This document shows positions 1 to 9,600 of a stretch of DNA of 64,000 nucleotides, in pieces. The position numbers and the translations under genes were made by a program. The stretch's first letter is position 1; the number at the start of each line of letters is the position of its first letter. The stretch is from Catenovulum sp052056295 (lineage in GTDB: Bacteria; Pseudomonadota; Gammaproteobacteria; Enterobacterales; Alteromonadaceae). The stretch lies in the NCBI RefSeq assembly GCF_052056295.1, contig NZ_CP182494.1:248001-312000 (forward strand). The letters run 5' to 3'. The notes beneath the pieces are model-generated. The model was not told the origin of the DNA, made no database searches, and saw nothing but the letters and a program-made list of their open reading frames with translations.

Positions 1-1041
1 TATGATGATGTCTTTATGGTTAGGGACAACCTAGATAAAGGCAGTAAAGAAATTGTCCTTAAACTAAAACCTGGTGCAGAAAGCACAGGTGTTGATGTGC
101 GGGAAATAAGCAAACAAGTGCGCCAGGCCTTTTTTGGTCAAGAAGTACAAAGGTTGCCGCGTGACGGTGGTGATGCGAGAGTGAAAGTTCGTTATTCACG
201 CACTGAGCGCGAAGCACTCGACTCTATTTTTAAATTAAAAGTTCGCATGCGTGATGGTCGAGAAATTCCAATTATGTCTGTGGTTGATTTAGAAATAAAA
301 CCGGGCGTGAGTCGTATTACCCGCCGTGACGGTAAAAAAACTGTCTGGGTTTGGGCTGAATATGCAGGTTCTAATCGAGCAGCTGTGATTGACAGTATTC
401 GCAAAGAGTTTATGCCGGAATGGCTGAAACGTAATCCAGAAATATCAACCGACCGCAGTGGCCGCAATCCAGATCAACAAGCATTTATCGACCAAGTGAT
501 CTTCCTTGAGGGCATGGCACTTCTAGCTGCATATGTGTTAATGGCAGTGGCTTTTAGCTCGTATACCCAGCCACTGTTAATTATGTCTGCGATACCGTTT
601 GCTTTTTTAGGTTCAATACTCGGCCATTGGGGGCATAATATTTATTACGGTGCGTTTTCTATGTTAGGCATATTGGCCGCAAGTGGTGTTGTGGTAAATG
701 ATAACCTAGTATTAATCGACAAGCTTAATAAGTTAAGAGCACAAGGTTTGGCGCCATTTGCTGCAATTTTACAAGCTGGAACAACTCGATTTAGGCCGAT
801 ATTACTCACCTCACTTACCACTTTTATCGGTTTAATCCCTATGTTGTCAGGTGATAATGAACAATCGAAATTTTTAGTGCCTATGGTGGTATCACTTGCT
901 TATGGTGTTGTGATGGCAACTCTAGTTACGCTATTTTTTGTACCTTGTTTGTATTTAATCGGTGTAGACGTAAAAGAGAAGTGGTTAGCTGGATTTAGCT
1001 GGTGGCAAAACCTTGGAAAAGCCGATAAGGCCACCCTTTGA
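1..1041 (+). CDS. RND efflux transporter permease, C-terminal part (cut by window start)
   Basis: The frame is open from base 1, so the gene begins outside the window; only the last ~346 residues are present. They match the end of an AcrB/HAE-1 or heavy-metal type inner-membrane permease: a periplasmic docking/porter segment (about residues 1-165) and then several hydrophobic helices, with the loop GVVVNDNLVLIDKLN typical of RND helix 10-11 regions. Such pumps use the proton gradient to expel drugs, metals or metabolites through a tripartite complex. The substrate cannot be told from this fragment. Partner adaptor or outer-membrane genes must lie to the left, if linked. Confidence 0.9.
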   Translation, partial: YDDVFMVRDNLDKGSKEIVLKLKPGAESTGVDVREISKQVRQAFFGQEVQRLPRDGGDARVKVRYSRTEREALDSIFKLKVRMRDGREIPIMSVVDLEIKPGVSRITRRDGKKTVWVWAEYAGSNRAAVIDSIRKEFMPEWLKRNPEISTDRSGRNPDQQAFIDQVIFLEGMALLAAYVLMAVAFSSYTQPLLIMSAIPFAFLGSILGHWGHNIYYGAFSMLGILAASGVVVNDNLVLIDKLNKLRAQGLAPFAAILQAGTTRFRPILLTSLTTFIGLIPMLSGDNEQSKFLVPMVVSLAYGVVMATLVTLFFVPCLYLIGVDVKEKWLAGFSWWQNLGKADKATL

Positions 1042-1062
1042 AGCTGAACTTTGGATAATAAG

Positions 1063-1539
1063 TTAGCGGTACTTGGCTGCAGTTATAAATTGCCCGAAAG
1101 ACTCGCACCAAACTATCACACTTGTGTAGTTTGATACTTGAATGTCCGAAGGCAATTTTACGATAAAATTATTAAATGTGTTTACCTCACCGACTGATAG
1201 CATACTGTCTTTTAACCGGTGAAAATCAGCTTCTGTTTCGACAAACTCTGCTGAGAGATATAATTTGTAGTCAGGTCCTGGGGCTAATTCGCCGCTAAAA
1301 GTAATATAACTATCACTAATTGAAACCTCTCCCTCTCCCCAATGTAAAAAGTCACTGTCTTGCAAATTTTTATCAAAATAGCCTGTATACATAGCCCCTT
1401 GTGAGGCTTGGGTTATTTCTAATTGGGTTGGCGCATTTGGCGCTGTGATTATCGGCAGTAGATAAATGCCAGCAGCAAAACCAACTAATCCGACAAATGA
1501 GTGCGTAACAATAAATAATAGCTTTGTTTGGAGTTTCAT
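1063..1539 (-). CDS. DM13 domain protein, membrane anchored
   Basis: 158 residues. I chose the internal ATG at 1539 because AAGGTAG lies just upstream and the product then starts with an N-terminal hydrophobic segment (about residues 6-30). The rest fits the DM13 domain: a YTGYFDKN start, HWGEGEVSI, a PDYKLYLS stretch and the closing VIVWCESFGQFITAA with the conserved Trp-Cys. DM13 domains are proposed to be electron-transfer or redox modules exposed on the outer side of the membrane; the function of bacterial stand-alone copies is not known. It converges with the RND gene with about 20 bp between. Confidence 0.75.
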   Translation of the reverse strand: MKLQTKLLFIVTHSFVGLVGFAAGIYLLPIITAPNAPTQLEITQASQGAMYTGYFDKNLQDSDFLHWGEGEVSISDSYITFSGELAPGPDYKLYLSAEFVETEADFHRLKDSMLSVGEVNTFNNFIVKLPSDIQVSNYTSVIVWCESFGQFITAAKYR

Positions 1540-1856
1540 CTTGCTACCTTGATTGTGCAAAACAATAAAATGAAAATAGCAGTATTTGTAATACATTTCG
1601 ACTGCTAAAAATCGAAAGGCATAAAACGGCTAGTAATTAGGCACAAACAGCTAGTTATAATATTTGCAAATACATTTAAGCTATTCCCGACCTAGCGTCT
1701 TGAATTTATCTTGCTTTAAGATTGTAAATAATTGTTTTAGTTGGTAAAAACACTTCGAGAAATATTTGGTTTTGCTAAGGCGTTAAGTCATATTTAACTG
1801 CAGAACTTAACCATAGCACCTGACGGTGCCGCTAGAGATATAGAGTTTATTTAGGT
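1540..1856. other. Intergenic region between divergent genes
   Basis: About 317 bp of AT-rich sequence separating the leftward DM13 gene from the rightward 2H phosphoesterase gene, so it must carry both promoters. A short hairpin GCACC-TGAC-GGTGC (1816-1829) lies just before the rightward gene. I see no gene or RNA in it. Confidence 0.5.
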
Positions 1857-2546
1857 ATGGCAAAACAAATTTACGAGCAGATGTGGCAAAGCTTTGAACA
1901 AGCGCTTGTCAGCAATAGCTATCAACTGGATAAATTAATTAACGATAGCAGCGATAGCCGCCGAGGTATTACTGCGCTGGCATACATACAAGACAATAAT
2001 CAGGCGCTAGCGCAGGAAATTAATCAATTTATCCAAAAGGTAGCTAGATTAGAACCTAGCCAATATTATTATCCAACCAATGAACTGCATTTAACCCTAC
2101 TGTCAGTTATCTCTTGCATTGCGGGTTTTGAGTTGACTGAAGTTAATGTCGAAGCTTACCGTGAACTCTTTATCGAGGTTATGCGTGATTGTGCGCCAAT
2201 TAGCATAGAATTTGTTGGCATCACAGCCTCCCCTTCGTCGATCGTTATTCAAGGGTTCCCGGTTGGTAATGGTTTGCAGCTGCTTCGCGAAAAATTGCGT
2301 AAAGCACTGCAAGCAAGTGGTTTGCGCACAACTTTTGATACTCGCTATAAATTGGTGGCAGCGCACATCACGGCTGTGCGATTTTGTAATCCGCTAGAAG
2401 ATAACAATAAACTACTGAGTTTGTGTAAAAGTTATCGCAGCCACTCGTTTGGTACAGTCACCTTTAAGCAATTTGATTTGGTATTTAACAACTGGTATCA
2501 AAACTTATCAGTGACTAAATCTTTGGCTAAATATGAGTATGATTAG
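1857..2546 (+). CDS. 2H phosphoesterase (LigT/2'-5' RNA ligase-like) superfamily protein
   Basis: 229 residues. It has the two H-x-T/S-x motifs that define the 2H superfamily: HLTLLS (about residue 80) and HITAVRF (about residue 168), spaced as in LigT/cyclic phosphodiesterase folds. Members hydrolyse 2',3'-cyclic phosphates or ADP-ribose 1",2"-cyclic phosphate, or act on RNA ends; the substrate here is unknown. No signal peptide, so cytosolic. The ribosome site is weak. Its 3' end abuts the end of the leftward cassette array, converging with the gene at 2560. Confidence 0.7.
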   Translation: MAKQIYEQMWQSFEQALVSNSYQLDKLINDSSDSRRGITALAYIQDNNQALAQEINQFIQKVARLEPSQYYYPTNELHLTLLSVISCIAGFELTEVNVEAYRELFIEVMRDCAPISIEFVGITASPSSIVIQGFPVGNGLQLLREKLRKALQASGLRTTFDTRYKLVAAHITAVRFCNPLEDNNKLLSLCKSYRSHSFGTVTFKQFDLVFNNWYQNLSVTKSLAKYEYD

Positions 2547-2559
2547 TCTGAATAACTTG

Positions 2560-2961
2560 TTATGTTCCTGTTCTCGCATAGACATCAAGTAACGGAAATT
2601 TGCTTTGTCCAAAGTTAACAACAATAGAAAGTGTTTCATTAGCTAAGAAACTCTGTGCCAATTCTTGCGGATGAATCCGACTCCCATTCGCAACTAATGC
2701 CATTACATGATTATGATTTAGTGTGCGACGACCGTTAGCTGTATTGGTGACAGTAATAACCACCCACCTTTCACCTTGTTCGTTGCTCATAGGCACAAAG
2801 TTTAAAATAGCAAAGTCACTTACATCAGGTTGAATATTGGATTCATTTGGAAACGCTAATTTAATGTTTGTGGGTGGTCTTGTTTCTATGGAAAGAGACT
2901 CTTTGTCCGCCATTGCGGTGCTAGAAAAAATAGATAAAGATAAAAACATCCATCTAAACAT
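2560..2961 (-). CDS. Hypothetical periplasmic protein in integron-like cassette
   Basis: 133 residues with a signal peptide (about residues 1-18, cleavage after AMA) and a strong ribosome site (AAGGAG 7 bp before the ATG). The mature part looks like an all-beta domain; I do not recognise the family. The gene begins 18 bp after one attC-like site, and its stop codon TAA lies inside ACATAAC, the start of another attC-type core that is then lost into the neighbouring gene. This is the arrangement of an integron gene cassette, the last in a leftward mini-array. Confidence 0.6.
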   Translation of the reverse strand: MFRWMFLSLSIFSSTAMADKESLSIETRPPTNIKLAFPNESNIQPDVSDFAILNFVPMSNEQGERWVVITVTNTANGRRTLNHNHVMALVANGSRIHPQELAQSFLANETLSIVVNFGQSKFPLLDVYARTGT

Positions 2962-2978
2962 AAAACTCTCCTTTAGGA

Positions 2979-3079
2979 ATGTGACGCCGCATTATTGGGC
3001 GGATAAAAGCTCGGTTATAGTTGGGTGGAGCACAAACCAAGCCAAGCTTTATAAGTTCGCGTTGATGCATTTGTTATGC
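2979..3079 (-). repeat. attC-like integron recombination site (L2)
   Basis: Read on the minus strand it starts GCATAAC (RYYYAAC-like core, 3079-3073), 2 nt after a stop codon, and ends GTCACAT (2985-2979). Internal arms AAAGCTTGG and CCGAGCTTTT can pair. It aligns over its whole length with the site at 4080-4181 (shared GACGCCGCA, AAAAG, CCAAGCTTT and TTGTTAT blocks). The distal core is mutated (GTCACAT for GTTRRRY), so it may be weakly active. Confidence 0.6.
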
Positions 3080-3081
3080 TG

Positions 3082-3570
3082 CTAATGCATATTCCCGTTT
3101 AGGTTTAAGCGTGCCGAATTTACGCGAATGTCAATTTCATTAATTATGTTTTGTTGCTGATTGTCGTCGATAATAATTAACTTACCTTTAGAGGAATCGA
3201 ATATTGTGAAAGAGATTTGCCCACGCTTATATAGCCAATAGCATATACCAACCATAGAAAGCCAGATACTCATAACTAAGATGCCAGCAATTAGCTGCAT
3301 ACTACTTTCAGAGATCACAACAGCTTTACCAAAAGTCATAATAGCTAAAAACCAAAACGGTATTGTAACGAATTTCCATATAACGTTTTTTTCTCTGTGT
3401 TTAATGGGAAAGTCTATATCAATTTGTTCATAAGGAACTTTAAATTCAATAGATTCGTCTGAATCGGAAAAGTGATACTGAACATATTTTTCCGCAAATT
3501 CAAACTCTGTTTTCTTTCCTCTAAATTCTTGACGATAAATCAAAATTTCCTCAGCAACATAATGGAGCAT
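3082..3570 (-). CDS. Hypothetical membrane protein in integron-like cassette
   Basis: 162 residues, ribosome site AGAGG 5 bp before the ATG. Two predicted membrane helices (about residues 64-85 and 91-113) separate a charged N-terminal region from a C-terminal beta-rich region ending in NLNGNMH. This resembles small PH-like/DUF membrane proteins, but I cannot name a family. The stop codon lies 2 nt before an attC core, as in a gene cassette. Upstream it follows a truncated attC half-site shared with the thioredoxin gene. Confidence 0.55.
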   Translation of the reverse strand: MLHYVAEEILIYRQEFRGKKTEFEFAEKYVQYHFSDSDESIEFKVPYEQIDIDFPIKHREKNVIWKFVTIPFWFLAIMTFGKAVVISESSMQLIAGILVMSIWLSMVGICYWLYKRGQISFTIFDSSKGKLIIIDDNQQQNIINEIDIRVNSARLNLNGNMH

Positions 3571-3574
3571 TCAG

Positions 3575-3604
3575 CCTCTTGTGTCCGTCCTTAAACGCAT
3601 TTTT
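3575..3604 (-). repeat. Truncated attC half-site
   Basis: On the minus strand the thioredoxin stop codon lies in GTATAA, and the following bases through GGACGGACAC closely match the first ~28 nt of the attC at 4080-4181 (GTATAAC...GGATGGACGC). The remaining loop and distal core are missing: the next gene's ribosome site and ATG follow at once. I read it as a deletion inside an attC that fused two cassettes. Confidence 0.5.
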
Positions 3605-4064
3605 ATACCCTCTCGTTCAAAGACTTAACTATACCTAGAAGCTCCAACAAGATTTCAGGATTGTCGGCAGGCAAGAAGAACATGTAATCCCTCTTTTCGC
3701 CAAAGATTCCTGAAACGATCTGACCATTCTTATCAATCACTATGGTTTTAGGAACATACTTCTGATCATATTCTTTCAGTGCCTTAACCTTCAGCTCAGT
3801 TTCAGCATTAGCTTTGATTAGAGTCACCCCTTTCGATGCGGATACGACTGCACTGTCCTTGAATACTTTAGAGTACATCTTACAGACAGAGCACCAATCA
3901 GCGTAAAGCACAATTACCCCATAAGAATTACTTGATTGCAATTCCTTTATTCCGCTCTCATAAGTATGCCAGTTTATTTCATCACTATTCCAGTCGATAT
4001 CTTCCGCTGCAGCAGTAACTGAAATAACACATAATATTACGCTTAATATTAACTTTCGTATCAC
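3603..4064 (-). CDS. Periplasmic thioredoxin-family protein in integron-like cassette
   Basis: 153 residues starting at GTG with GGAGG 6 bp before it. A signal peptide (about residues 1-20, ending TAAAE) is followed by a thioredoxin fold whose active site is WCSVC (about residues 58-62) in the context YADWCSVCKMYSKVF, and a cis-Pro loop VPKTIVI. This resembles the C-terminal domain of DsbD and thioredoxin_7 proteins, so a thiol-disulfide exchange role in the periplasm is likely. It starts 16 bp after an attC core and ends in a truncated attC, hence a probable cassette gene. Confidence 0.75.
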   Translation of the reverse strand: MIRKLILSVILCVISVTAAAEDIDWNSDEINWHTYESGIKELQSSNSYGVIVLYADWCSVCKMYSKVFKDSAVVSASKGVTLIKANAETELKVKALKEYDQKYVPKTIVIDKNGQIVSGIFGEKRDYMFFLPADNPEILLELLGIVKSLNERV

Positions 4065-4079
4065 CCTTTTCCTCCGAAG

Positions 4080-4181
4080 GTATAACGCCGCAATATTGCG
4101 CGCACAAAAGGCTTGGTTAAAATTAGGAACGAAGTGACGCAGCCAAGCTTTTTGCGTCCATCCTTAATACGATTGTTATAC
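4080..4181 (-). repeat. attC-like integron recombination site (L1)
   Basis: 102 bp bounded by perfect inverted 7-mers GTATAAC (4080-4086) and GTTATAC (4175-4181), close to the RYYYAAC/GTTRRRY cores. Inner arms AAAAGGCTTGG (4106-4116) and CCAAGCTTTTT (4143-4153) pair with one mismatch, giving the folded single-strand structure of attC sites. On the minus strand it opens GTATAACAATCG and closes GCGGCGTTATAC, like many chromosomal-integron sites. It sits just upstream of the thioredoxin cassette gene. Confidence 0.7.
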
Positions 4182-4315
4182 ATCGGTCCGCCGTATTAAC
4201 CAATGTAAATAAAGACCAACTAGTGTTAGTGAGGGCAAGCGCAAAGTAACTAACCATGCAACGGGGTTTAAAAAGTACCTAAACCAAACGCCCAACCAAC
4301 AGCGTTATGACTACC

Positions 4316-6451
4316 TTATTGAACAAACGGTTGAGCTGTTTTTAGCCCGCTATGCCGCCAAAACAACATAATTAATACACCCAACAGCCAGTAACCAAAA
4401 GTACCGCCTTTTTTACCCTGATTATTGTTCGGATTTGGTTCAGGATCTGGGTCGGGTGTTGGTTCAGGTTCGACGACTGCTTTTGGTCGAAATACAATAT
4501 TTTTCACATAACCTTTGTCATCAAACATGGCTTCAAATGGGTCTTTGCGATAAATCCAACTGACACGATTTGTACCTGAGTCAGCCACATTTACTAACAC
4601 CACATCAAAATCCACTAATCCTGAAATAAAATCAATTTTTTTGCCATTTACATAAACTTCTAATACATCAAATGGATTAAACGGCTCGTCTACATTTTCT
4701 TCGGATGCAACTGCCCAATCAAAACTTAATACCCCAGCCCCTTCAAACTCAGCCATTAAGATACTTTGTTGTAAGTTGCCAATATCACCACTTTCAAACT
4801 GACCTAGCGCCTGGTTGTACGACCAAATAGTGTCGCCGCCGCTATACCAAGTTAATAACTTTTCCGGTTGGTTTGGGGTTGATTTAAATTGCTCAGCGAC
4901 AGCTATGGTGGTGGCTGATAACAGAGCTTTGTTTGCAGGTACGCCGCTGTTGGTATTAATAGATAATTCAGTTTGCTGCTCACCAATCTGGTTAGCTAAA
5001 AAACGAATGGTTAATTGGCAGCTTTGTGTCGGTTGAAGGTCTTGGCAGTTGTGTTGGCCTAGTTGATATTGATTACTGCCATTTAACGAAAAATCTAGGT
5101 TAACAATGCTATTGCTGTTGTTGTCTAACTCTACTTTAAACTCAAAAGGTGAATCTAGCCCAGCTGCACCTACATTGATAAGGGACTGCACTGAAACACC
5201 GTTAACGATTGAATCAACCCAAGATGCATAATTTGCAGTTCGGGTATAAACACCAAAGTAACCATCGGCAGCGCAGCCGCGGCCGTGGCTTACAATACCA
5301 ACTTGCTGCCAACCAAAATTAGTGTTTAACATTAAAGGGCCACCACTGTCGCCTTGGCATGCACTTTTACCGCCGCCAATCACACCTGCGCAAATCATAT
5401 TATTGGTTATGCCCAAATCTGAATTGGCTGATGGCGCTGGCTGGTTTGGGTTGTCTCGAATAAATGCTTCGCGCAGTATTTGCCGACAATCTGCCGCGTT
5501 ATATAAATCTAGCTCAACTTGTCTGAGTGTTGTGGCAGTCACAATTTGTGGTGTTTCGTTAGGTTCGTAACCTAAAGTTGAACCCCAGCCCAATACTAAA
5601 CTAGGTGAATGCGCTGACTCAGCCGATGCAGTTTGCGCTTCTGTTGCTATGCTGATACTTGAGGCGGTTTGTGGCGAACTTGCAAGTTTAATTAACGCAA
5701 TATCATGCTCAAAAGTAATCTTGTTATAGTTGGGATTAACAAATATTTTGCTGGCGGCGATAGCGTTATCTGCACCGTTGAGTAAATTAAATTCACCTAC
5801 ATTAGCTTTAACATCAATTGCTGAATCGACACAATGCGCTGCTGTCATCACCCAGTTATTACCTAAATATGTGCCGCCACAGTATGAAGCTTGCGCCACT
5901 ATGCTCGTTTGCTCTGAGATAAATAGGTTAGCTGTTTGGCCAATTAAATTTAAAAGGTTATTACCGCTAGTTTGTGAAACCGCTAATGTTGGTATGTTAG
6001 TGGTATTGTCGGCACCTAATGTTCCACCGTAGAGGCCTGCTTCGTTATTAAAAATAATGGCACCTATACCTCCACCATCTTGGCAGTTTTGCACTTTCTC
6101 AACAAAAAAATTCTGCCCTCTTTCAATCAAACAAATTTTACCTGTGGCGTCAGTACATACGGCTAAACCAAGTTGGCAGTCGACTAATTCGGCTGTGACA
6201 TCGCCTTTAGCACTAAAGCTGAAAATAGTATGTTCGAAGTTATTTTCGCTGACTTGTAGTTGACTGTCGGTTTCTTCTAATGTGCGCACCAGCGCCGTCA
6301 TAAAAGGCCAACTGCCGGATTGTGCTTGTTCGCCGCCAACTATTTGTGGGGATACGTCGGATGATGAGGGAATATTTTGTTGTGGCGCGGCAATCGCCGA
6401 ATGAGCAAACAGGCTGAGTAAGACGACAGTGCCTAACAATGACTTGTGCAT
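4316..6451 (-). CDS. Secreted trypsin-like serine protease with PA insert and GlyGly-CTERM tail
   Basis: 711 residues. Signal peptide about 1-21. The trypsin domain begins IVGGEQAQSGSWPF. Its triad is visible: His in TAAHCVD, Asp in HDIALIKL, Ser in CQGDSGGPL. A PA-like domain (about residues 85-185) is inserted between the trypsin start and the His motif. A C-terminal beta domain leads to a PEPTPDPDPEP linker. The tail KKGGTFGYWLLGVLIMLF followed by basic residues is a GlyGly-CTERM (rhombosortase) sorting signal, as in Vibrio VesB-type proteases exported by type II secretion. Expected to be surface-bound or released. Monocistronic; an attC site lies downstream. Confidence 0.88.
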   Translation of the reverse strand: MHKSLLGTVVLLSLFAHSAIAAPQQNIPSSSDVSPQIVGGEQAQSGSWPFMTALVRTLEETDSQLQVSENNFEHTIFSFSAKGDVTAELVDCQLGLAVCTDATGKICLIERGQNFFVEKVQNCQDGGGIGAIIFNNEAGLYGGTLGADNTTNIPTLAVSQTSGNNLLNLIGQTANLFISEQTSIVAQASYCGGTYLGNNWVMTAAHCVDSAIDVKANVGEFNLLNGADNAIAASKIFVNPNYNKITFEHDIALIKLASSPQTASSISIATEAQTASAESAHSPSLVLGWGSTLGYEPNETPQIVTATTLRQVELDLYNAADCRQILREAFIRDNPNQPAPSANSDLGITNNMICAGVIGGGKSACQGDSGGPLMLNTNFGWQQVGIVSHGRGCAADGYFGVYTRTANYASWVDSIVNGVSVQSLINVGAAGLDSPFEFKVELDNNSNSIVNLDFSLNGSNQYQLGQHNCQDLQPTQSCQLTIRFLANQIGEQQTELSINTNSGVPANKALLSATTIAVAEQFKSTPNQPEKLLTWYSGGDTIWSYNQALGQFESGDIGNLQQSILMAEFEGAGVLSFDWAVASEENVDEPFNPFDVLEVYVNGKKIDFISGLVDFDVVLVNVADSGTNRVSWIYRKDPFEAMFDDKGYVKNIVFRPKAVVEPEPTPDPDPEPNPNNNQGKKGGTFGYWLLGVLIMLFWRHSGLKTAQPFVQ

Positions 6452-6609
6452 AATATTCCCTAATACAAACTAATTTTAAATCATAATTAATATAACCGAG
6501 TATGGAACAAATTAATTACAAATTAAACGATAGAATAAGTTTAGCTCTGTTGTAGCTATTAGCAGGTGGGTTTAAAGGAACTTTAGCTGAAGTTGTGATA
6601 ATGCGCAGA

Positions 6610-6638
6610 AAAGCGATAACTTTATCAGTTATCGCTTT
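6610..6638 (-). terminator. Rho-independent terminator of the GH43 gene
   Basis: Stem AAAGCGATAACT / AGTTATCGCTTT (12 bp) with a 5-nt loop, followed on the minus strand by TTTTCT, about 13 bp beyond the stop codon of the large GH43 gene. Confidence 0.75.
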
Positions 6639-6650
6639 GTAGTTTGCAAG

Positions 6651-9600
6651 TTAGTCTGCTTGAGTTGCAAGTAAACTAATATCGTTATCGGTTAATACTG
6701 AATCAAACACTTTAAGCTCATCAATATAACCATTAAACGGTAAGTCGGGCCAGTAGTTTACCCCTAAAGTGAAAGTCGCGTTTTGGCCGCTGAACAAATC
6801 ACCTAAACCATTCCACGAAGCACTTTCAACGCCATTTACATAAATTGTCGCTAAACCATTATCAACTGTAAATGCAACATGTGTCCATTGGTTGGTCGTT
6901 AACGGCCCAGTTTGGGTGTTAAACCAATTGCCGCTGTTAAAACTCCATATAGTTGTGCCACCGTCCCACCAGTTTTGCGGTAAAAAGCTTAACCATTGTT
7001 CAGTGCTGTTTGCAGCAAAAAACATGGGTGTATGCACGGATGTTGAGGTTGGATTTACCCAGAAAGATACAGTGTACTGATAGTTATCAATTAGGCCGTC
7101 AGGTAATGCAACACCTGTGCTGCCATCAAGATAAATTGCTTGGCCTTCAACACCTGCTGCAAAGTTTTCATTACCACCGACAGAGCCGATTGTTGAACCT
7201 ATAATACTGGCATTAGAGAAATTACTGTTAGCGTCAGCTAAATGATTGTCAAAACTAAAATGTGCGCGAGCAACTGCTGGCGCTCCAAGCGATTTGACTG
7301 TCACGCTAAACTCGCGAGTCGTTTGTTCTCCGCCAATGGCAATAGTTGCGGTTAGGGTAACTACAGCATCAGCTTGACCAACTTGTGGGCGTGTGACAAC
7401 ACCTTCTGCAGTAATTGAACTGCTGTCTGATGTTTGCCAGCTAATGCTTGAGGTAAATTCGCCAGTGAGAGGCAAACTTAAATTGTCAGTTACCGCATTG
7501 AGGTTACCTAAGTTGATTGAACCAGCGACTTGGTCTAACAATTGGCTATTGGTTAACTGGTTTATATCTAGTGCAATAATTTCATTTAGCGATAAAGTTG
7601 CATCGTAGATACTTAGTTGGTCAATTAATCCATCAAATGGTAAATCCCAGTAGTTAACACCTAATGCAAAAGTACCCTCATTATTTGAGAATAAATCCGC
7701 GATTGTGCTACCTGAATATTTTTCTTCGCCATTTAAATAAACTTTGACTAGCCCATTGCTGACTGAAAAAGCCATGTGTGTCCACTGGTTAGTCGAAATA
7801 CGCTCTCCGGTTGTGCCGTCAAACCAAGCTGTGCCACTCCACAACATAGTATTGCCATCCCAACCTTGTGGCAAAAAGCTTAACCAAGCATCGGTTGCTG
7901 CAGCTGCAAAAAATGCAGGGGTAAAGCCAGTAATTTGGTTTGGATTAATCCAAAACGACACTGTGTATTCATAATTTGAAATTAAATTGTTTGGCAATAA
8001 CACACCATTTGTACCATCTAACAACAGAGCTTGGCCGTTTATACCTGTTGTATAGCTTGCACTACCGCCAGGGATATAAATTTTGTCGCCAGTGGTTGTT
8101 GCGTTGGCAAAATCACCAAAACTATCCGTTAAGTTATTTTCAAATTCAAATTGCGCTACACGGTTGTAGACACTTCTTGCTTTAACTGTGATCACAAATT
8201 GTTTTTCAACTTGCTCTCCATTAACTTCAATTGTTGCTGTTAAAGTAACGACAGCATCCTCCTGACCAACAGCGGGTCTGGTTACTGAGCCATCTACACC
8301 AATTACTTCAGGGTGAGAGCTGTGCCACTGAATTGCAGCCGCACGAGTTGCGCGTGTTGGTAATTCTATTGCCGAAGCTGTAGTAGTTGATTTAAAAGTC
8401 AAACTGTCGGTTATCGCGCTAATCACTTCTGCTGTGGTTTTATTGGGTAATTTTGAGCCCCAAACTGTAATACCGTCTGAAGATAACGCAGTAAATGCAG
8501 GCACAAGCTGCTGAAGAATATCATTGTACTGCCACTGTATTACGCCGTTAAATGTACCACCGGCAAAACCAGTTTGGCTATTTAACTGCAAACTAATCTG
8601 ACTTGGATCATTAGCCGAAACAAAATATTGGCCTGTATATTCGCCAGTTACCTGCCCGTCTGCAGTTAAATTAATATACACAGAAGTTTTTGCTACTGAG
8701 TTGGTATCATGTTCATGATTGATAAAACGATAGTCACCCACTATGTCTGCAGGGTTTACATTTGTATCGCCTTCAATTGGTACATATCTATGAGGTGAGG
8801 TAACCAGCCAGCCATCTTCATTAATATACATTTCGTGTACACGAATAGCGTGTTCTTCACCTCGGTTTGGAAAACGTGTATGGGTAATTAATAAATGTTT
8901 GCCCAATGTTTCGTCGTAATAAGCTGAATTGTGACCTGGTGCTAAATAACCTTGGCTTGTGCCTTCATCACCTACTTCGGCAACAAAGGTAAATCCACCC
9001 ATAAGTTTTACACCATGTTGTTGTGGATCGCCCCAAACGTCAGCCATGTTAAAACCTTCGGCGTCATAAAATGGACCATTTGGATTACGCGAGCGTGATA
9101 TACGCATATTGTAACCGCCGTCAGAAACAAAACCGCCTAATGAGGTGAATAGATAGTAATAGTCACTCTCTGGGCTGTACAACATGTAAGAACCTTCATT
9201 AGCGTAGAAATTACCACCTGTTAGACGAGTACCATAACCTTGACCGGGTTTTGGTTTGGCTGTTTGTTCATCCATTTCAAGTACCCAGATACCACCAAAG
9301 TGAGAACCATAGATCATCCATAATCCACCCTCTTTGTCATAATAGACAGCTGGATCTATCGCATTTGGCATTTGGCCATCAATATAAACATCAACGCCCT
9401 CTGGTAAGTCGTCGGCGGTGACGCTACTGAGTGTACCTGATTTCAAAAAGACCCCTTTGTCTACATACGGGCCTTCAATGTTATCGGATACAGCAACACC
9501 TAAATAGGAATGCGGCATATTACAAACACCAGAGCCTGGGTTGGCACAGTGGTTGTAATAAAAATAGAATTTGCCATCACTTAACTGAATGACATCTGAT

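Noticed and set aside
4183..4315. Another attC site between the protease gene and the L1 site
   Set aside because: A TCATAAC...GTTAGTT pair with GGTTTA/TAAACC arms is visible on the minus strand, but the fit is too loose to call.
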